Numbered from the stretch's first letter, positions 33,471 to 42,506 are shown. The stretch: DNA of 64,000 nt from an uncultured Collinsella sp. (GCA_958415665.1 CATYZK010000002.1:1-64000), one strand, 5' to 3'. Translations and numbers: made by a program. Notes: a model not told the origin generated them from the letters alone.

Positions 33471-33596
33471 GCCACTCCCATTCTGGTAAGTCGTCTGCAG
33501 CGCGCCTCGCAACGCAGCAGAAATATCAACCGGTGGCAATAAAGTTCGCCTACAATTGCCACCGGATCGAAAGACGCAACTTTTTAGGAAGTCATT

Positions 33597-34409
33597 ATGA
33601 CAGCTATCGATCGAGACCGGGCGCGCGCGGCCTTCAAAAGCTACACCGATGCCTACGACGCCACCAACCCACGCATCGCGCTCAAAATCGAGCATACGTA
33701 CCACGTGGCCGAGGCATGCGATGCCGTAGCGCGCGAGCAAGGCTGGTCGTCAGAAGATATTGACCTGGCATGGCTTTGCGGCCTGCTGCACGATATGGGC
33801 CGCTTCGAGCAGCTGCGACGCTGGGACACCTTTAAGGACGCCGAGAGCATGAGCCATGCAGCGCTGGGCATCGAGGTCCTCTTTGGCGAGAATCCCGCCG
33901 ATGCACCCGCCGTAACGAGCATCCGCGACTTTATCGATGACCCGGCAGAAGATGAGCTCATCCGAGCGAGCATTGCCTATCACAGCGATTTCCGTCTACC
34001 CGCGCAGCTCGACGAGCGCACGCGGAGCTTCTGCGATATCGTGCGCGATGGTGACAAGATCGACATTATGCGCACCATCGCCGACAGCACCGTCGACACC
34101 ATCCTCAAGGTGGATGAGGACGCGTTTCTGGCCAGTCGCTTCTCGGCACCGACGCTTACCGCCTTTGACGAGCACCGCTGCGTCACGCGCGATGAGCGCG
34201 ATGAGCCCGCCGACTTCTTGGTGGGGCTTATCTGCTTTATGTTTGAGCTCGTCTATCCGGCAAGCCGCGCGCTGGCGCGCGAGCAGGGCGATATCTACCG
34301 CCTGCTCGACGCGCCCTTTGGCATTACGCGGCCCTTTACCGACCCCGCCGCGCAGGCAACCTGGAGCCGCCTTAAGGACGAGCTGCGCCGCTGGCTGGCA
34401 AGCGCTTAG
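33597..34409 (+). CDS. HD domain phosphohydrolase
   Basis: This is a metal-dependent phosphohydrolase of the HD superfamily, 270 residues. The metal ligands are visible as KIEHTYHVAEAC, LLHDMGRFEQ and DIVRDGDKIDIM, with a middle His in MSHAALG and in SIAYHSDF. The nucleotide or phosphate substrate is not identifiable. AGGAAG precedes the ATG. Its stop overlaps the end of the convergent etfA by 3-4 nt, leaving no room for a terminator between them. Confidence 0.88.
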   Translation: MTAIDRDRARAAFKSYTDAYDATNPRIALKIEHTYHVAEACDAVAREQGWSSEDIDLAWLCGLLHDMGRFEQLRRWDTFKDAESMSHAALGIEVLFGENPADAPAVTSIRDFIDDPAEDELIRASIAYHSDFRLPAQLDERTRSFCDIVRDGDKIDIMRTIADSTVDTILKVDEDAFLASRFSAPTLTAFDEHRCVTRDERDEPADFLVGLICFMFELVYPASRALAREQGDIYRLLDAPFGITRPFTDPAAQATWSRLKDELRRWLASA

Positions 34410-35611
34410 CACTCGAGCTGAGCCAGCAGCTCCTCAACGATCTCAACGGCATCGCCGACGACCTTGTACTGGGCGGCACCGAAAATGGGGGCATCCGGGT
34501 CCTCGTTGATGGCGATAATGCACTCTGCCCCACCGATGCCGGCGAGATGCTGGATGGCGCCCGAAACACCGATACTCACGAGAAGCTTGGGCGAAACCGA
34601 TACGCCGGTCTGGCCAATCTGATGGCGATACTCCAACCAGCCGGCCTCCACCACGGGGCGCGTGCAACCAAGCTCGGCACCCAGGGCATCGGCGAGTTTT
34701 CGCATCAGGGGCAGATTCTTCTTGGAGCCGATACCGCGGCCCACCACGACCAGACGCTCGGCATCGGCAATTGAGGCCTGCTGTCCCCACTCCTCGGCGG
34801 GAATCGAGATCTCGACACGGGCCTTAACGTCATCCGCAAGCACTACCTGGGCAATCGTGCCGGAGCGGCTATAGTCAAACTCGGGCGCCTTAAAGATGCC
34901 GGGGCGCACCGTTGCCATCTGAGGACGGTGGTTGGGGCAGATAATGGTGGCCATCAGGTTACCGCCAAACGCCGGGCGTGTCTGCTGCAGCAGACCCGTC
35001 TCCGTATCCATCGAAAGCACCGTGCAATCGGCCGTAAGGCCCGTCTGCAAGCGCACGGCCACACCGGGCGCCAGCTCGCGACCAAAGGCGGTCGCGCCGT
35101 ACAGAATGGCCTCGGGCTTGCGCTCGGCCACCAAATCGCAGATCAAGCGGGCGTAGACCTCCGCGTCGTTCTGACGCAGGCGCTCGTCACGACAGACCAG
35201 AACTTCGTCCGCACCGGCGCAAATCAGATGCTCCAGGTCCCCGAGTGAGCCCTCGGAGCTCATGCCGACCAGTGCCACCAGACGGCAGCCGCGGGCATCG
35301 GCAAGCTCGCGCCCCTTGCCCATGAGCTCGAAGGCCACGGATGCCACGGCGTCGTGCTCGTCAGTCTGCACGAAGATCCAGATGTCTCGATATGCGTCAA
35401 GGTCTGCCGTGCCGGCGGCCTCGTCGCGCTCAATCGAGATGGCGTTGACGGGGCAGGCGTCGACGCACCCACCGCACAGGATACAGCCGTCGGTTACGCG
35501 GGCACAGCGATTGGGGCGCTCGCCCTCCACCACAATGCCGCCCGAGGCGCAGGCGCGAACGCAGCGACCACAGCCGATGCAGGCTTCGCTATCGATAATC
35601 AGCCCGCTCAT
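34406..35611 (-). CDS. etfA: Electron transfer flavoprotein alpha with ferredoxin domain
   Basis: EtfA carries FAD and passes electrons between the dehydrogenase and EtfB. The N-terminus has two four-cysteine [4Fe-4S] sites: Cys11, 14, 17, 21 (CIGCGRCVRAC) and Cys43, 46, 49, 53 (CILCGGCVDACP). Such a ferredoxin extension is seen in the alpha subunit of the bifurcating lactate dehydrogenase complex. The C-terminal FAD domain has VVVGRGIGSKKN, GCTRPVVEAGW, YRHQIGQTGVSV and SGAIQHLAG. It has 401 residues, starts directly after the etfB stop, and is the third gene of the cluster. Confidence 0.93.
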   Translation of the reverse strand: MSGLIIDSEACIGCGRCVRACASGGIVVEGERPNRCARVTDGCILCGGCVDACPVNAISIERDEAAGTADLDAYRDIWIFVQTDEHDAVASVAFELMGKGRELADARGCRLVALVGMSSEGSLGDLEHLICAGADEVLVCRDERLRQNDAEVYARLICDLVAERKPEAILYGATAFGRELAPGVAVRLQTGLTADCTVLSMDTETGLLQQTRPAFGGNLMATIICPNHRPQMATVRPGIFKAPEFDYSRSGTIAQVVLADDVKARVEISIPAEEWGQQASIADAERLVVVGRGIGSKKNLPLMRKLADALGAELGCTRPVVEAGWLEYRHQIGQTGVSVSPKLLVSIGVSGAIQHLAGIGGAECIIAINEDPDAPIFGAAQYKVVGDAVEIVEELLAQLEC

Positions 35612-36427
35612 CTATGCCATCCCCTCGATAATCTTGGCAAGTTTTACCGCCTGCTCGGACGCCGTTCCCTCAACGGCCTCGCACGTTTGGTCACGGTCGG
35701 GCACAAACGAGCGCACGACCTGCGTCGGTGATCCGGCAAGGCCGCAGCGCGCGGGGTCGGCGTTCACGTCGGCAGCGTTGACCACGCGCACGTCCGCCTC
35801 CTCGGCCGCACGAATACCGGCAATACTCGGCATGCGCAGTTGGCCAATCTCCTTGGCGGTCGTCATCGCACACGGCATCTCAAGATAGACCGTCTCCTCG
35901 CCGGCATCGCAGCCGTGAACAAGCGCCAGTGAACCACAGGTCGTAAAGCCCGCGCTCTGCACGCAGCTCACGTCGGTCACGCAGGGAATCTCAAAGGCGC
36001 CGGCCAGCTCGGGGCCGATCTGGGCCGTATCGCCGTCCACTGCCATCTTGCCGCAGATGAGCAGGTCAAAGTCCTCGTCGAGTGCCTCGATGCCGCACTT
36101 GAGGGCATAGGTGGTTGCCAGGGTATCGGCACCTGCAAAGGCGCGGTCGGTCAGCAGCAGTGCGTCATCGGCGCCTCGGGCGATGCAGTCGCGCAATAGC
36201 GATTCGGTCGCGGGGATGCCCATCGACACCACCGTTACGCGCACGTCCATGCCAAAGCCGATAAAGTCGTCCTTCAGCGCCAGCGCGCATTCCAGAGCGC
36301 TTGCATCGAACGGGTTAATGACCGCCTGCTTGCCATCGCGCACGATGGTATTGGTCTTGGGGTCCATCTTGACCTCGGTGCTGCCCGGCACCGCCTTGAC
36401 GCACACCACCATATGGAAATCGCTCAT
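35612..36427 (-). CDS. etfB: Electron transfer flavoprotein beta
   Basis: EtfB forms the Etf heterodimer and, in bifurcating complexes, holds the FAD that splits electron pairs. The 271-residue product has VVCVKAVPGSTEVKMDPKTN, NPFDASALECAL, ITEL-like strand segments and DLLICGKMAVDGDTAQ, typical of the family. I chose ATG at 36427 over a GTG at 36433 that overlaps the dehydrogenase stop; either is possible. Both junctions in the cluster are nearly seamless, so all three proteins should be made together. Confidence 0.92.
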   Translation of the reverse strand: MSDFHMVVCVKAVPGSTEVKMDPKTNTIVRDGKQAVINPFDASALECALALKDDFIGFGMDVRVTVVSMGIPATESLLRDCIARGADDALLLTDRAFAGADTLATTYALKCGIEALDEDFDLLICGKMAVDGDTAQIGPELAGAFEIPCVTDVSCVQSAGFTTCGSLALVHGCDAGEETVYLEMPCAMTTAKEIGQLRMPSIAGIRAAEEADVRVVNAADVNADPARCGLAGSPTQVVRSFVPDRDQTCEAVEGTASEQAVKLAKIIEGMA

Positions 36428-36429
36428 CT

Positions 36430-38031
36430 TCACGCGCCCCCTTTCTGGACGAGCTCATCCAAGAGCTTCTCCGAAAACAGGTTACCGCGACCCAGCTGCC
36501 CGGCAGGATCGAGCTGGAGCTTGAGCCGCGCCGACTCGACCATGGCCTCGTGGCCGTACATCGTCTCCAAGAAGCCCGCCTTGATCTTGCCGACGCCGTG
36601 TTCGGCGGAGACGGCGCCGCCCATGGCCGTGACCTCGGAAGCCCACTGGGCAAAGAGTTCTCCGCCGCGGCGGTAATCCTGCGCATCGCGCGGCAGAATG
36701 TTCACATGCAGATGGTTGTTCCCGATGTGTCCCCAGGCAGCAGACTCAAGCCCGCTTTCGGCCAGCGTGCGGCGATAGAGGGCCACGACATCGGCAAGGC
36801 GTGCGTTGGGCACCGACATGTCCGAGCCCAGTTTGGTGATGGTGGGATCCGTGCGGCGACGCTCGTCGATGAGCATGTTGACGCTCTCGGGCACCGCATG
36901 GCGGAAGAATCGCTGACACTCGCGATCGACCTCGGTGCGCGCGACCCATGTCGCATCGTCGCTGCCGCCCGCAAGCTCCAGTACCCACCCCAAGTGATAC
37001 AGCTCCTCAGTCGCCTGGGCTTCGTCGTCGCAGTCGAGCTCCACGTAGACACAGACCTTTGCCTCGTCGTCGAGCGCCGGCAGCGAGGCAAACGCTGTCG
37101 ACTGCTCGCGCTGGCGACGCAGGATATCCAGGGCGCCAGCATCGAAATACTCAATAGCGGCGGCATGGGACAGCACGGGACGCACGGAATCGGTAAAGGA
37201 CACGGCCTTGTCTTCGCTATCGAAAAAGCAACTCACACCCCATACGACCGAAGGTGCCGCCTGCAGGGCGATCTCGAGCTCGGTAATGACGCCGAGCGTG
37301 CCGCACGCACCGATAAAAAGATCGATGGCGTCCATATCGTCCGCAACAAAATACCCCGAGGCATTTTTGGTCTTGGGCATGGTGTAGTCAGGAAGATCAA
37401 GCTCGAATGTATGACCCTCTGCCGTCACGAGCGACAGGTGGCGGCCCTGGGCAAAAGCCTCGCCGCGTTGAAGCTCAAGCAAATCGCCATCAGCCAGCGC
37501 GACGTGGAGTCCCGTGACATGCGGGCGCATGGGACCGTAAGCGTAGCTGCGGGCGCCGGAGGCGTTGCATGCCGCCATGCCGCCCAGACAGGCAGATGCC
37601 TCGGTGGGATCGGTGGGAAAGAACTGCTCGGGGGACTCTTGGAACTCCTCGTAGGCCTCAAGCGATGCCTGGTCCCAACCAGCGGTCGGCAGTACCTTCT
37701 TGCTCAGCTGCTTACGCAGTTCCGAGAGCACAACGCCCGGCTCCACGCGCAGCAGAAAGTGGCCTTGTTCATCGCGGCGAAGGCCCAAGTAGCGATTCAT
37801 ACGGGAAGTATTGAGGATATGCCCACCGTGGGGCACGGCACCGGCAGCAAGGCCGGTTCGGGCGCCCTGAACCGTTACCGGGACACGCTCGGCATGGAGC
37901 GTTTCCAAAATGGCACGGACCTCGTCTTCCGTTGTCGGAAACGAGATGCTCGATGCTTCGCCCGATGTGCGAGATTCATCGCGGCCATACTCTTCGAACT
38001 CGTCGGTGAAGGGTTTGATGGTTGCAGACAC
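36430..38031 (-). CDS. FAD-linked lactate/glycolate dehydrogenase
   Basis: This flavoprotein is of the GlcD/D-lactate dehydrogenase type (533 residues). The FAD-binding PCMH domain has TVQGARTGLAAGAVPHGG, DPTEASACLGGMAACNASG and GACGTLGVITELEI; the C-terminal oxidase domain has SAAWGHIGNNHLHVNILP and SAEHGVGKIK. It heads an operon with etfB and etfA. That trio matches the electron-confurcating lactate dehydrogenase of anaerobes such as Acetobacterium, which oxidises lactate with NAD while consuming reduced ferredoxin. The start is GTG, with GGGGG 7 nt upstream. The substrate (lactate, glycolate or another hydroxyacid) is inferred. Confidence 0.88.
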   Translation of the reverse strand: MSATIKPFTDEFEEYGRDESRTSGEASSISFPTTEDEVRAILETLHAERVPVTVQGARTGLAAGAVPHGGHILNTSRMNRYLGLRRDEQGHFLLRVEPGVVLSELRKQLSKKVLPTAGWDQASLEAYEEFQESPEQFFPTDPTEASACLGGMAACNASGARSYAYGPMRPHVTGLHVALADGDLLELQRGEAFAQGRHLSLVTAEGHTFELDLPDYTMPKTKNASGYFVADDMDAIDLFIGACGTLGVITELEIALQAAPSVVWGVSCFFDSEDKAVSFTDSVRPVLSHAAAIEYFDAGALDILRRQREQSTAFASLPALDDEAKVCVYVELDCDDEAQATEELYHLGWVLELAGGSDDATWVARTEVDRECQRFFRHAVPESVNMLIDERRRTDPTITKLGSDMSVPNARLADVVALYRRTLAESGLESAAWGHIGNNHLHVNILPRDAQDYRRGGELFAQWASEVTAMGGAVSAEHGVGKIKAGFLETMYGHEAMVESARLKLQLDPAGQLGRGNLFSEKLLDELVQKGGA

Positions 38032-38377
38032 GCGAACTCCCCCTTTAGCTAACTACAGTGTTTGCAGGGAGATGTTACCGCATCGTTTCGTCGACGTGTT
38101 CGAGACCGTCTCCATAATTGAGGATTTTTACGTCCGTGCAATTCGGCGAGCGGTTGCTTGTTCTCGGCAGGCGATGTTTTTGACACATATCGCTTCGCCG
38201 CCAACGATCGCGAAATTGGCACTCGAAAAATGTTGAAGTATTTTTTACCACCTGCTACCTGCGGTGATGCAAATCCGTCAAGCATTTGGTCAGAAATTGG
38301 TCAAGTAGCGGCTGATACGGTCGGCGTCGACAGCCAAAACCGATAGAAGTTTTGGTCCCAGAAGCAGGGAGGTTCCC
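38032..38377. other. Divergent intergenic region
   Basis: This 346-nt gap lies between the lactate dehydrogenase operon and the secreted-protein cluster and must hold both promoters. It contains a local repeat (TTGGTCAGAAATTGGTCAAG, about 38286-38305) and the T-rich stretch TATTTTTTACC near 38240. I could not fix a confident promoter or operator. Confidence 0.4.
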
Positions 38378-38674
38378 ATGGCATATTACTGGCCCCAGTA
38401 CGGCGTCGCCATCGAGGTCGACGACGATCCCTATCTCCTGCCTTTCGACGAAGAGGCGTTCCCCGATACGGCGGTCTACCACGTCACCACCGATGTTATC
38501 TGCGACCCCGAGTCGTTCTCGGCGCTCGCCCACCACATCGCGCGTATCCACGATATCGAGCTCCCTCACGACTTCGACGAGCTCATCTACTCGCGCCGCC
38601 TGATGCTTCACATGCTCTTTGGAGCGGACCCGTCCACGTTCGCACGTGTCTACACCACCAAGGACGCCGCATGA
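38378..38674 (+). CDS. Unrecognised small acidic protein
   Basis: I do not recognise this 98-residue protein. It has no signal peptide or membrane segment, is rich in Asp, Glu, His and Tyr (YHVTTDVICDPESFSALAHH), and is probably cytoplasmic. GGGAGG precedes the ATG at ideal spacing, and it overlaps the next gene by ATGA, so it is a real, translated first gene of the cluster. It could regulate or chaperone the secreted products encoded after it, which is a guess from position alone. Confidence 0.7.
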   Translation: MAYYWPQYGVAIEVDDDPYLLPFDEEAFPDTAVYHVTTDVICDPESFSALAHHIARIHDIELPHDFDELIYSRRLMLHMLFGADPSTFARVYTTKDAA

Positions 38675-39180
38675 GTGCGAAGAAGCCGCCCCGCCTTGCA
38701 GGACTGGGGCGTCGCAAGAAGTTCATCGTTGCCTGTCTGGCTATCGTCTGCGCCCTCATCGCCGTAGGGCTATACGCCTGGCAGTCGCAGCCCGTGCCCG
38801 AAGCGGGCGCCTCAGTCACGACGGCAGGGGGTAAATCGCGCCAAGAAATCCAAGATGAGCTCGATGCCATCGTCCGCGACAACATGATGACGATTTCGGT
38901 CGCGCCGATCGCTCAGCTACAGGAGGACGGCAAGCTGCGCGTCAACGTGCAAAACGTCCAAGACAATAAATTTCCCCAGCGATTCCGCGTCATCCAAAAC
39001 GACGAGACCATGTACGAATCCGGTGTGGTCGAGACCGGCAAGACAATCGAGACGTGCCCCGCCGGCGACATCAAAGAAGGCGAGGCGTACATCGAGATTC
39101 AGGCACTCGATGCCAAGACCCTCGACAGCCACGGCAATCCGACACGTGTCAAGGTACGGGTTGAGCAAACCGAGAACTAG
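38671..39180 (+). CDS. Unrecognised membrane-anchored protein
   Basis: The 169-residue product has a basic N-terminus (RRKK), one hydrophobic segment at about residues 18-37 (IVACLAIVCALIAVGLYAW), and an extracytoplasmic part of about 130 residues with alternating beta-strand-like pattern (KLRVNVQNVQDN, RFRVIQNDETMYESG). This suggests a membrane-anchored beta-sandwich. It overlaps the preceding gene by 4 nt. No family is recognised. It may be an anchor or assembly factor for the secreted proteins downstream. Confidence 0.7.
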   Translation: MSAKKPPRLAGLGRRKKFIVACLAIVCALIAVGLYAWQSQPVPEAGASVTTAGGKSRQEIQDELDAIVRDNMMTISVAPIAQLQEDGKLRVNVQNVQDNKFPQRFRVIQNDETMYESGVVETGKTIETCPAGDIKEGEAYIEIQALDAKTLDSHGNPTRVKVRVEQTEN

Positions 39181-39270
39181 CTTTTTCAGCCGACGCGGCA
39201 CCGTGCGCAATTCATCAGCATTCGTCCAATCATCGCGGGGACGGCCCGCGGCGAATAGAAAGGAACGACC

Positions 39271-39870
39271 ATGGACATCACCAGGAACATGAACGGAGCC
39301 AGAGCGCTCGTCGTGGGCGCAGGGCTCGCGCTCGCGCTCGCAATGGGCGCCGCCCCGACGCCAGCTCTGGCAGCCGGGCGCGTTGGAACCACAAAGGTAA
39401 TGGTCAGGACCGAGATCGACAACGTTGAGTTCAAAGTTCCGACGGTTATTCCCTTCGTCGCCAAGGCCGACGGCACGCTTCAGGGCCCCTCAGAAGACGC
39501 GACCACCATCGACAATCATTCGGCCTACGGCATCCATGTCACCAACATGAAGATCGACGCCATGAACACCTGGACCATTGCCGCCGATGCCAAGGCCGGA
39601 ACCGCGCAGAACTCCATCGACTTTAAGGTCGGCCCCGACGGCGCACTCCAGAACGCCAGCGCCGCAATGCAGGGGACGGGCCTCGATCTTTCCAAGAATG
39701 CAGCCTTCGACATGGGCTACCAGGGCATTGCCGGCGGTACGGACAAAATTAAGCTCAAGACAAGCGGAAACGTCGCCCGTGTCACGCGCGACATCTTCCA
39801 CGTAACCGGCGAAGGCGATCAGGTTGCAACGATCACCTGGACGGTCGAGCCCGGTGCGCACACGGCATAA
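39271..39870 (+). CDS. Unrecognised secreted beta-rich protein
   Basis: The 199-residue product begins with a Sec signal peptide (VVGAGLALALAMGAAPTPALAA, read as two overlapping hydrophobic parts) cleaved near residue 35. The mature part looks all-beta and rich in Thr, Asn and Ala: VPTVIPFVAKADGTLQGPS, then NHSAYGIHVTNMKID, ending ATITWTVEP. There is no LPxTG anchor. It looks like a surface or fibre-type subunit, but I cannot name a family. AGAAAGGA precedes the ATG, and the next gene overlaps its end. Confidence 0.7.
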   Translation: MDITRNMNGARALVVGAGLALALAMGAAPTPALAAGRVGTTKVMVRTEIDNVEFKVPTVIPFVAKADGTLQGPSEDATTIDNHSAYGIHVTNMKIDAMNTWTIAADAKAGTAQNSIDFKVGPDGALQNASAAMQGTGLDLSKNAAFDMGYQGIAGGTDKIKLKTSGNVARVTRDIFHVTGEGDQVATITWTVEPGAHTA

Positions 39871-40135
39871 GGCCGTCGCCCTGGCCGCCGCCGTCAGTAT
39901 CCTAGCGTTTGCGCCAGCCATGGCCTTTGCCCAGCAAGAACAGGCGCAGGCCGCCACGCAAGTGACGGTCGACCTCTCGGAGCTCGACCGCGGCAACCGC
40001 GAGGAACCGTTGGCACAGACAGACGACAGACGATGGCTCTTGGCAGCAGGCGCCACGGCAGCGGGCGCGGGAACCGCCGGCCTCGGTCTGCACATCAAAC
40101 GCAGCCAGAAACGAAACACGGACAGGCCACACTAA
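39854..40135 (+). CDS. Unrecognised small exported protein with C-terminal anchor
   Basis: Read from a GTG at 39854 the product has 93 residues: a clean signal peptide (RTRHK, then AVALAAAVSILAFAPAMAFA), a short mature stretch of about 30 residues (QVTVDLSELDRGNREE), and a hydrophobic segment WLLAAGATAAGAGTAGLGL followed by basic residues (HIKRSQKRN). This is the layout of a cell-wall sorting tail, but no LPxTG is present. A TTG at 39824 is an alternative start. It overlaps the preceding gene by 17 nt, implying translational coupling. Confidence 0.55.
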   Translation: MRTRHKAVALAAAVSILAFAPAMAFAQQEQAQAATQVTVDLSELDRGNREEPLAQTDDRRWLLAAGATAAGAGTAGLGLHIKRSQKRNTDRPH

Positions 40136-40153
40136 ATTAGCTAAGGAGACCCC

Positions 40154-41584
40154 ATGGCATCGAAGAACCTTTTGCCCGTCGTCGCACTCTGCGGCGCGCT
40201 CGCAACCGGAACGCCTGTCGCCGCTTGGGCGACTCCCGTCATGGCGGACTCCTTACCAGCAGCCCTAAGCTCCGCACCAAATCCGTCGAGCGCCATTGCG
40301 TGCAAGCGTTTTTCGATCGCACAGGCCGCAATCTCAACCTCGGGATGTCTTCGTCGTAATACGGACGGCTCGATAGTCGTGGATATCAATCGTTCGAACA
40401 AGGCAAACGGCTCCCAGGCGGGGTGCGCTGTCTGCACATGGCGCTCGGTTGTGCTCGATGCAGATGGCGATCCATGCAATTTAGAGCTGCGCATCGACAT
40501 CGCTTCGGTCGATGACTCGGCGAACGGAGCGAAGGTCGCCTTCGACGGTGCGTTTTTCGAGAAAGGAGGCGGTATATGTCTGGGCTGCGCCGCCGCGAAT
40601 GCAGACGACACGCAGCCCACCCTCTCATTCACAGCATCGTTGCGGCTGACCAAAGCCGACACCGATGCCATCGCGGCGGGAGAAGCATCCCTGCTGTTCT
40701 ACGCCGTCAGCACCAAAGACACAGACGCTCATTTCGAGAAGTCAGCCGGATCACTCAGCCTTACACGAGGGACAGAGGCAGGCCCTATTGAAATCGATGC
40801 CCACGCGCAAAGCAGGCAACGCATTCTTGCCGACCCGGCGCTTCTCGAAATGGAGTGGAACGGATCCGGAGCCATCGGAATTCTCCCCTCCGCGCTTGAC
40901 GCCAAGACGCTCCCCTCAAACGACGAACCCATCAACGCAACCATACAAGAAGAGAGCACGGACAAAGAAGCAGGTGCGGGCGACACGCCGTCGCCGACAA
41001 ACAGCGTCCCAGCTTCTTTCGAAGCACCGAATGAGCCCGCTACCGGTCCAAACGATCCCGAGCTCGCGGACAGTCTGGGGCTTGCTGATCCTCAGGAGAT
41101 CGATGAAGGTAACTGTTGCGTGCTTGCCGCCCTCGACCACACAGAGGTCATCGATGCTGCAAACATCGAAGTTGCCGCCGCCAATCAGCCCGTCCGCAAG
41201 TCGGCCATCATCGCATTTCCCGAATCCATCGAAGTCGTCTTTTTGCCATCGGGCGAGGTTGTGGCCCCGACACTGCTCACCTTGTTGGGCGCCAAGAATA
41301 CTCGAAACGAAATTAAAAAGGTCACGGTTGTCGACCCTGCAACCACCGCTAAACTGCGTCTATACGCCGTTGCCCCAGACGGAGGCAAGACCTTGGAATT
41401 CGATGGCAACACACTTCTAGCCTGGCGACGTCTGGACATTATGCAAGACGTCTCGTATCAGATCGAACTCGAAGGGTTTGATCGTGCCCGCGATGCCAAT
41501 ATCATCGCCGCGGCTATTGAATCCCCACAGCGGCTTATGACACTGCGCTTTGACTACTATCCCTATGTCCCGACAACCACCTGA
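40154..41584 (+). CDS. Unrecognised large secreted Cys-containing protein
   Basis: This 476-residue product has a signal peptide (LLPVVALCGALATGTPVAAWA) and no membrane anchor. The first half holds clustered cysteines at 50, 65, 91, 94, 108, 142 and 145 with two CxxC pairs, in a beta-like pattern. A linker rich in Glu, Pro, Ser and Thr (about 255-325) follows. A second beta-like part near 340-470 (SAIIAFPESIEVVFLPSGEV) faintly resembles the 199-residue neighbour in its strand and Gly-turn pattern. CxxC pairs in an exported protein suggest disulfides or metal binding. AAGGAG precedes the ATG. No family is recognised. Confidence 0.65.
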   Translation: MASKNLLPVVALCGALATGTPVAAWATPVMADSLPAALSSAPNPSSAIACKRFSIAQAAISTSGCLRRNTDGSIVVDINRSNKANGSQAGCAVCTWRSVVLDADGDPCNLELRIDIASVDDSANGAKVAFDGAFFEKGGGICLGCAAANADDTQPTLSFTASLRLTKADTDAIAAGEASLLFYAVSTKDTDAHFEKSAGSLSLTRGTEAGPIEIDAHAQSRQRILADPALLEMEWNGSGAIGILPSALDAKTLPSNDEPINATIQEESTDKEAGAGDTPSPTNSVPASFEAPNEPATGPNDPELADSLGLADPQEIDEGNCCVLAALDHTEVIDAANIEVAAANQPVRKSAIIAFPESIEVVFLPSGEVVAPTLLTLLGAKNTRNEIKKVTVVDPATTAKLRLYAVAPDGGKTLEFDGNTLLAWRRLDIMQDVSYQIELEGFDRARDANIIAAAIESPQRLMTLRFDYYPYVPTTT

Positions 41585-41702
41585 GGCTTAAATGCTGCGC
41601 ATCATTCCTAATACCACTTATATAACGTATTAGATGGGTCGCGATGTGTCTCGCATTTCGTTCTGCTACGATTGCCACGTTGGCATCAATACAGGAGGGC
41701 TC

Positions 41703-42419
41703 ATGCCGGGCTTGGGAACAATCATCAACGTTGCGCTTTTAGTTGCGGGCGGTCTTTTGGGATTAGCGGGCGGCCGCTTCATTACACCGCGCATCCAAGA
41801 CACGCTCATGAAAGCATCGGGGCTGTGCGTCCTGTTTATCGGCCTGGGCGGCACCATGCAAAAGATGCTCATCATCGATGGAAAGGCGCTAGCGACCACC
41901 GGTACCACCATGCTCATCGTCTCATTTGCGCTCGGTTCGCTCATCGGCGAGGCCATCAACTTGGAGGCCGCCATCGAGAACCTTGGCGAATGGCTCAAGC
42001 GCAAGACTGGCAGTGAAGGCGATAACGAGTTCACCAACGCTTTTGTCTCGACTTCACTCACCGTGTGCATCGGCGCCATGGCCATTGTGGGATCGATCCA
42101 GGACGGCCTGCTCGGCGACTGGTCAACGCTTGCCCTCAAGGGCGCACTGGACTGCATCATCGTCTGCACCATGACGGCCTCGCTTGGCCGCGGCTGTATC
42201 TTCTCCGCCCTGCCCGTCGCCGTGTTCCAGGGGACGATCACGTTGTTTGCCGGCGCGCTCTCCCCCATCATGACCACAGCAGCCCTCAACAGCCTTTCGC
42301 TCGTAGGCTCCATGCTCATCTTCTGCGTCGGCGTCAACCTCATCCGTCCTCAGACCTTCCGCACGGCCAATATGCTTCCCTCCGTCGTCATCGCCGTCAT
42401 ATACGCCCTCCTGTTCTAA
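41703..42419 (+). CDS. DUF554 membrane protein
   Basis: This integral membrane protein of 238 residues has about seven hydrophobic segments. Family features are GTIINVALLVAGGLLGLAGG, CIGAMAIVGSIQDGLLGD and LFAGALSPIMT. DUF554 (YdfK-type) proteins are widespread and their transport role is unproven. AGGAGG lies 4 nt before the ATG at 41703, making that start clear; upstream in-frame codons are not supported. It precedes the TerB-N operon by 87 nt and probably belongs to a separate transcript, since a good promoter lies in that gap. Confidence 0.85.
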   Translation: MPGLGTIINVALLVAGGLLGLAGGRFITPRIQDTLMKASGLCVLFIGLGGTMQKMLIIDGKALATTGTTMLIVSFALGSLIGEAINLEAAIENLGEWLKRKTGSEGDNEFTNAFVSTSLTVCIGAMAIVGSIQDGLLGDWSTLALKGALDCIIVCTMTASLGRGCIFSALPVAVFQGTITLFAGALSPIMTTAALNSLSLVGSMLIFCVGVNLIRPQTFRTANMLPSVVIAVIYALLF

Positions 42420-42461
42420 ATCGATCAACGCAGCGGTATCTCGAACATCTGTTTGATGCTG

Positions 42462-42470
42462 TGCTATGAT
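42462..42470 (+). promoter_or_regulatory. Extended -10 promoter of the TerB-N operon
   Basis: TGCTATGAT is an extended -10 (TGn plus TATGAT), 37 nt ahead of the GTG start. A possible -35, CGAACA, lies about 17 nt upstream and is weak. Confidence 0.5.
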
Positions 42471-42506
42471 ATGAGGTCACCGTAGCTGCGTTCGAGAGGA
42501 GGAGCG

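Noticed and set aside
39854..40135. A sortase-anchored LPxTG surface protein
   Set aside because: The C-terminal hydrophobic segment and basic end fit, but there is no LPxTG-type motif and no sortase gene nearby.
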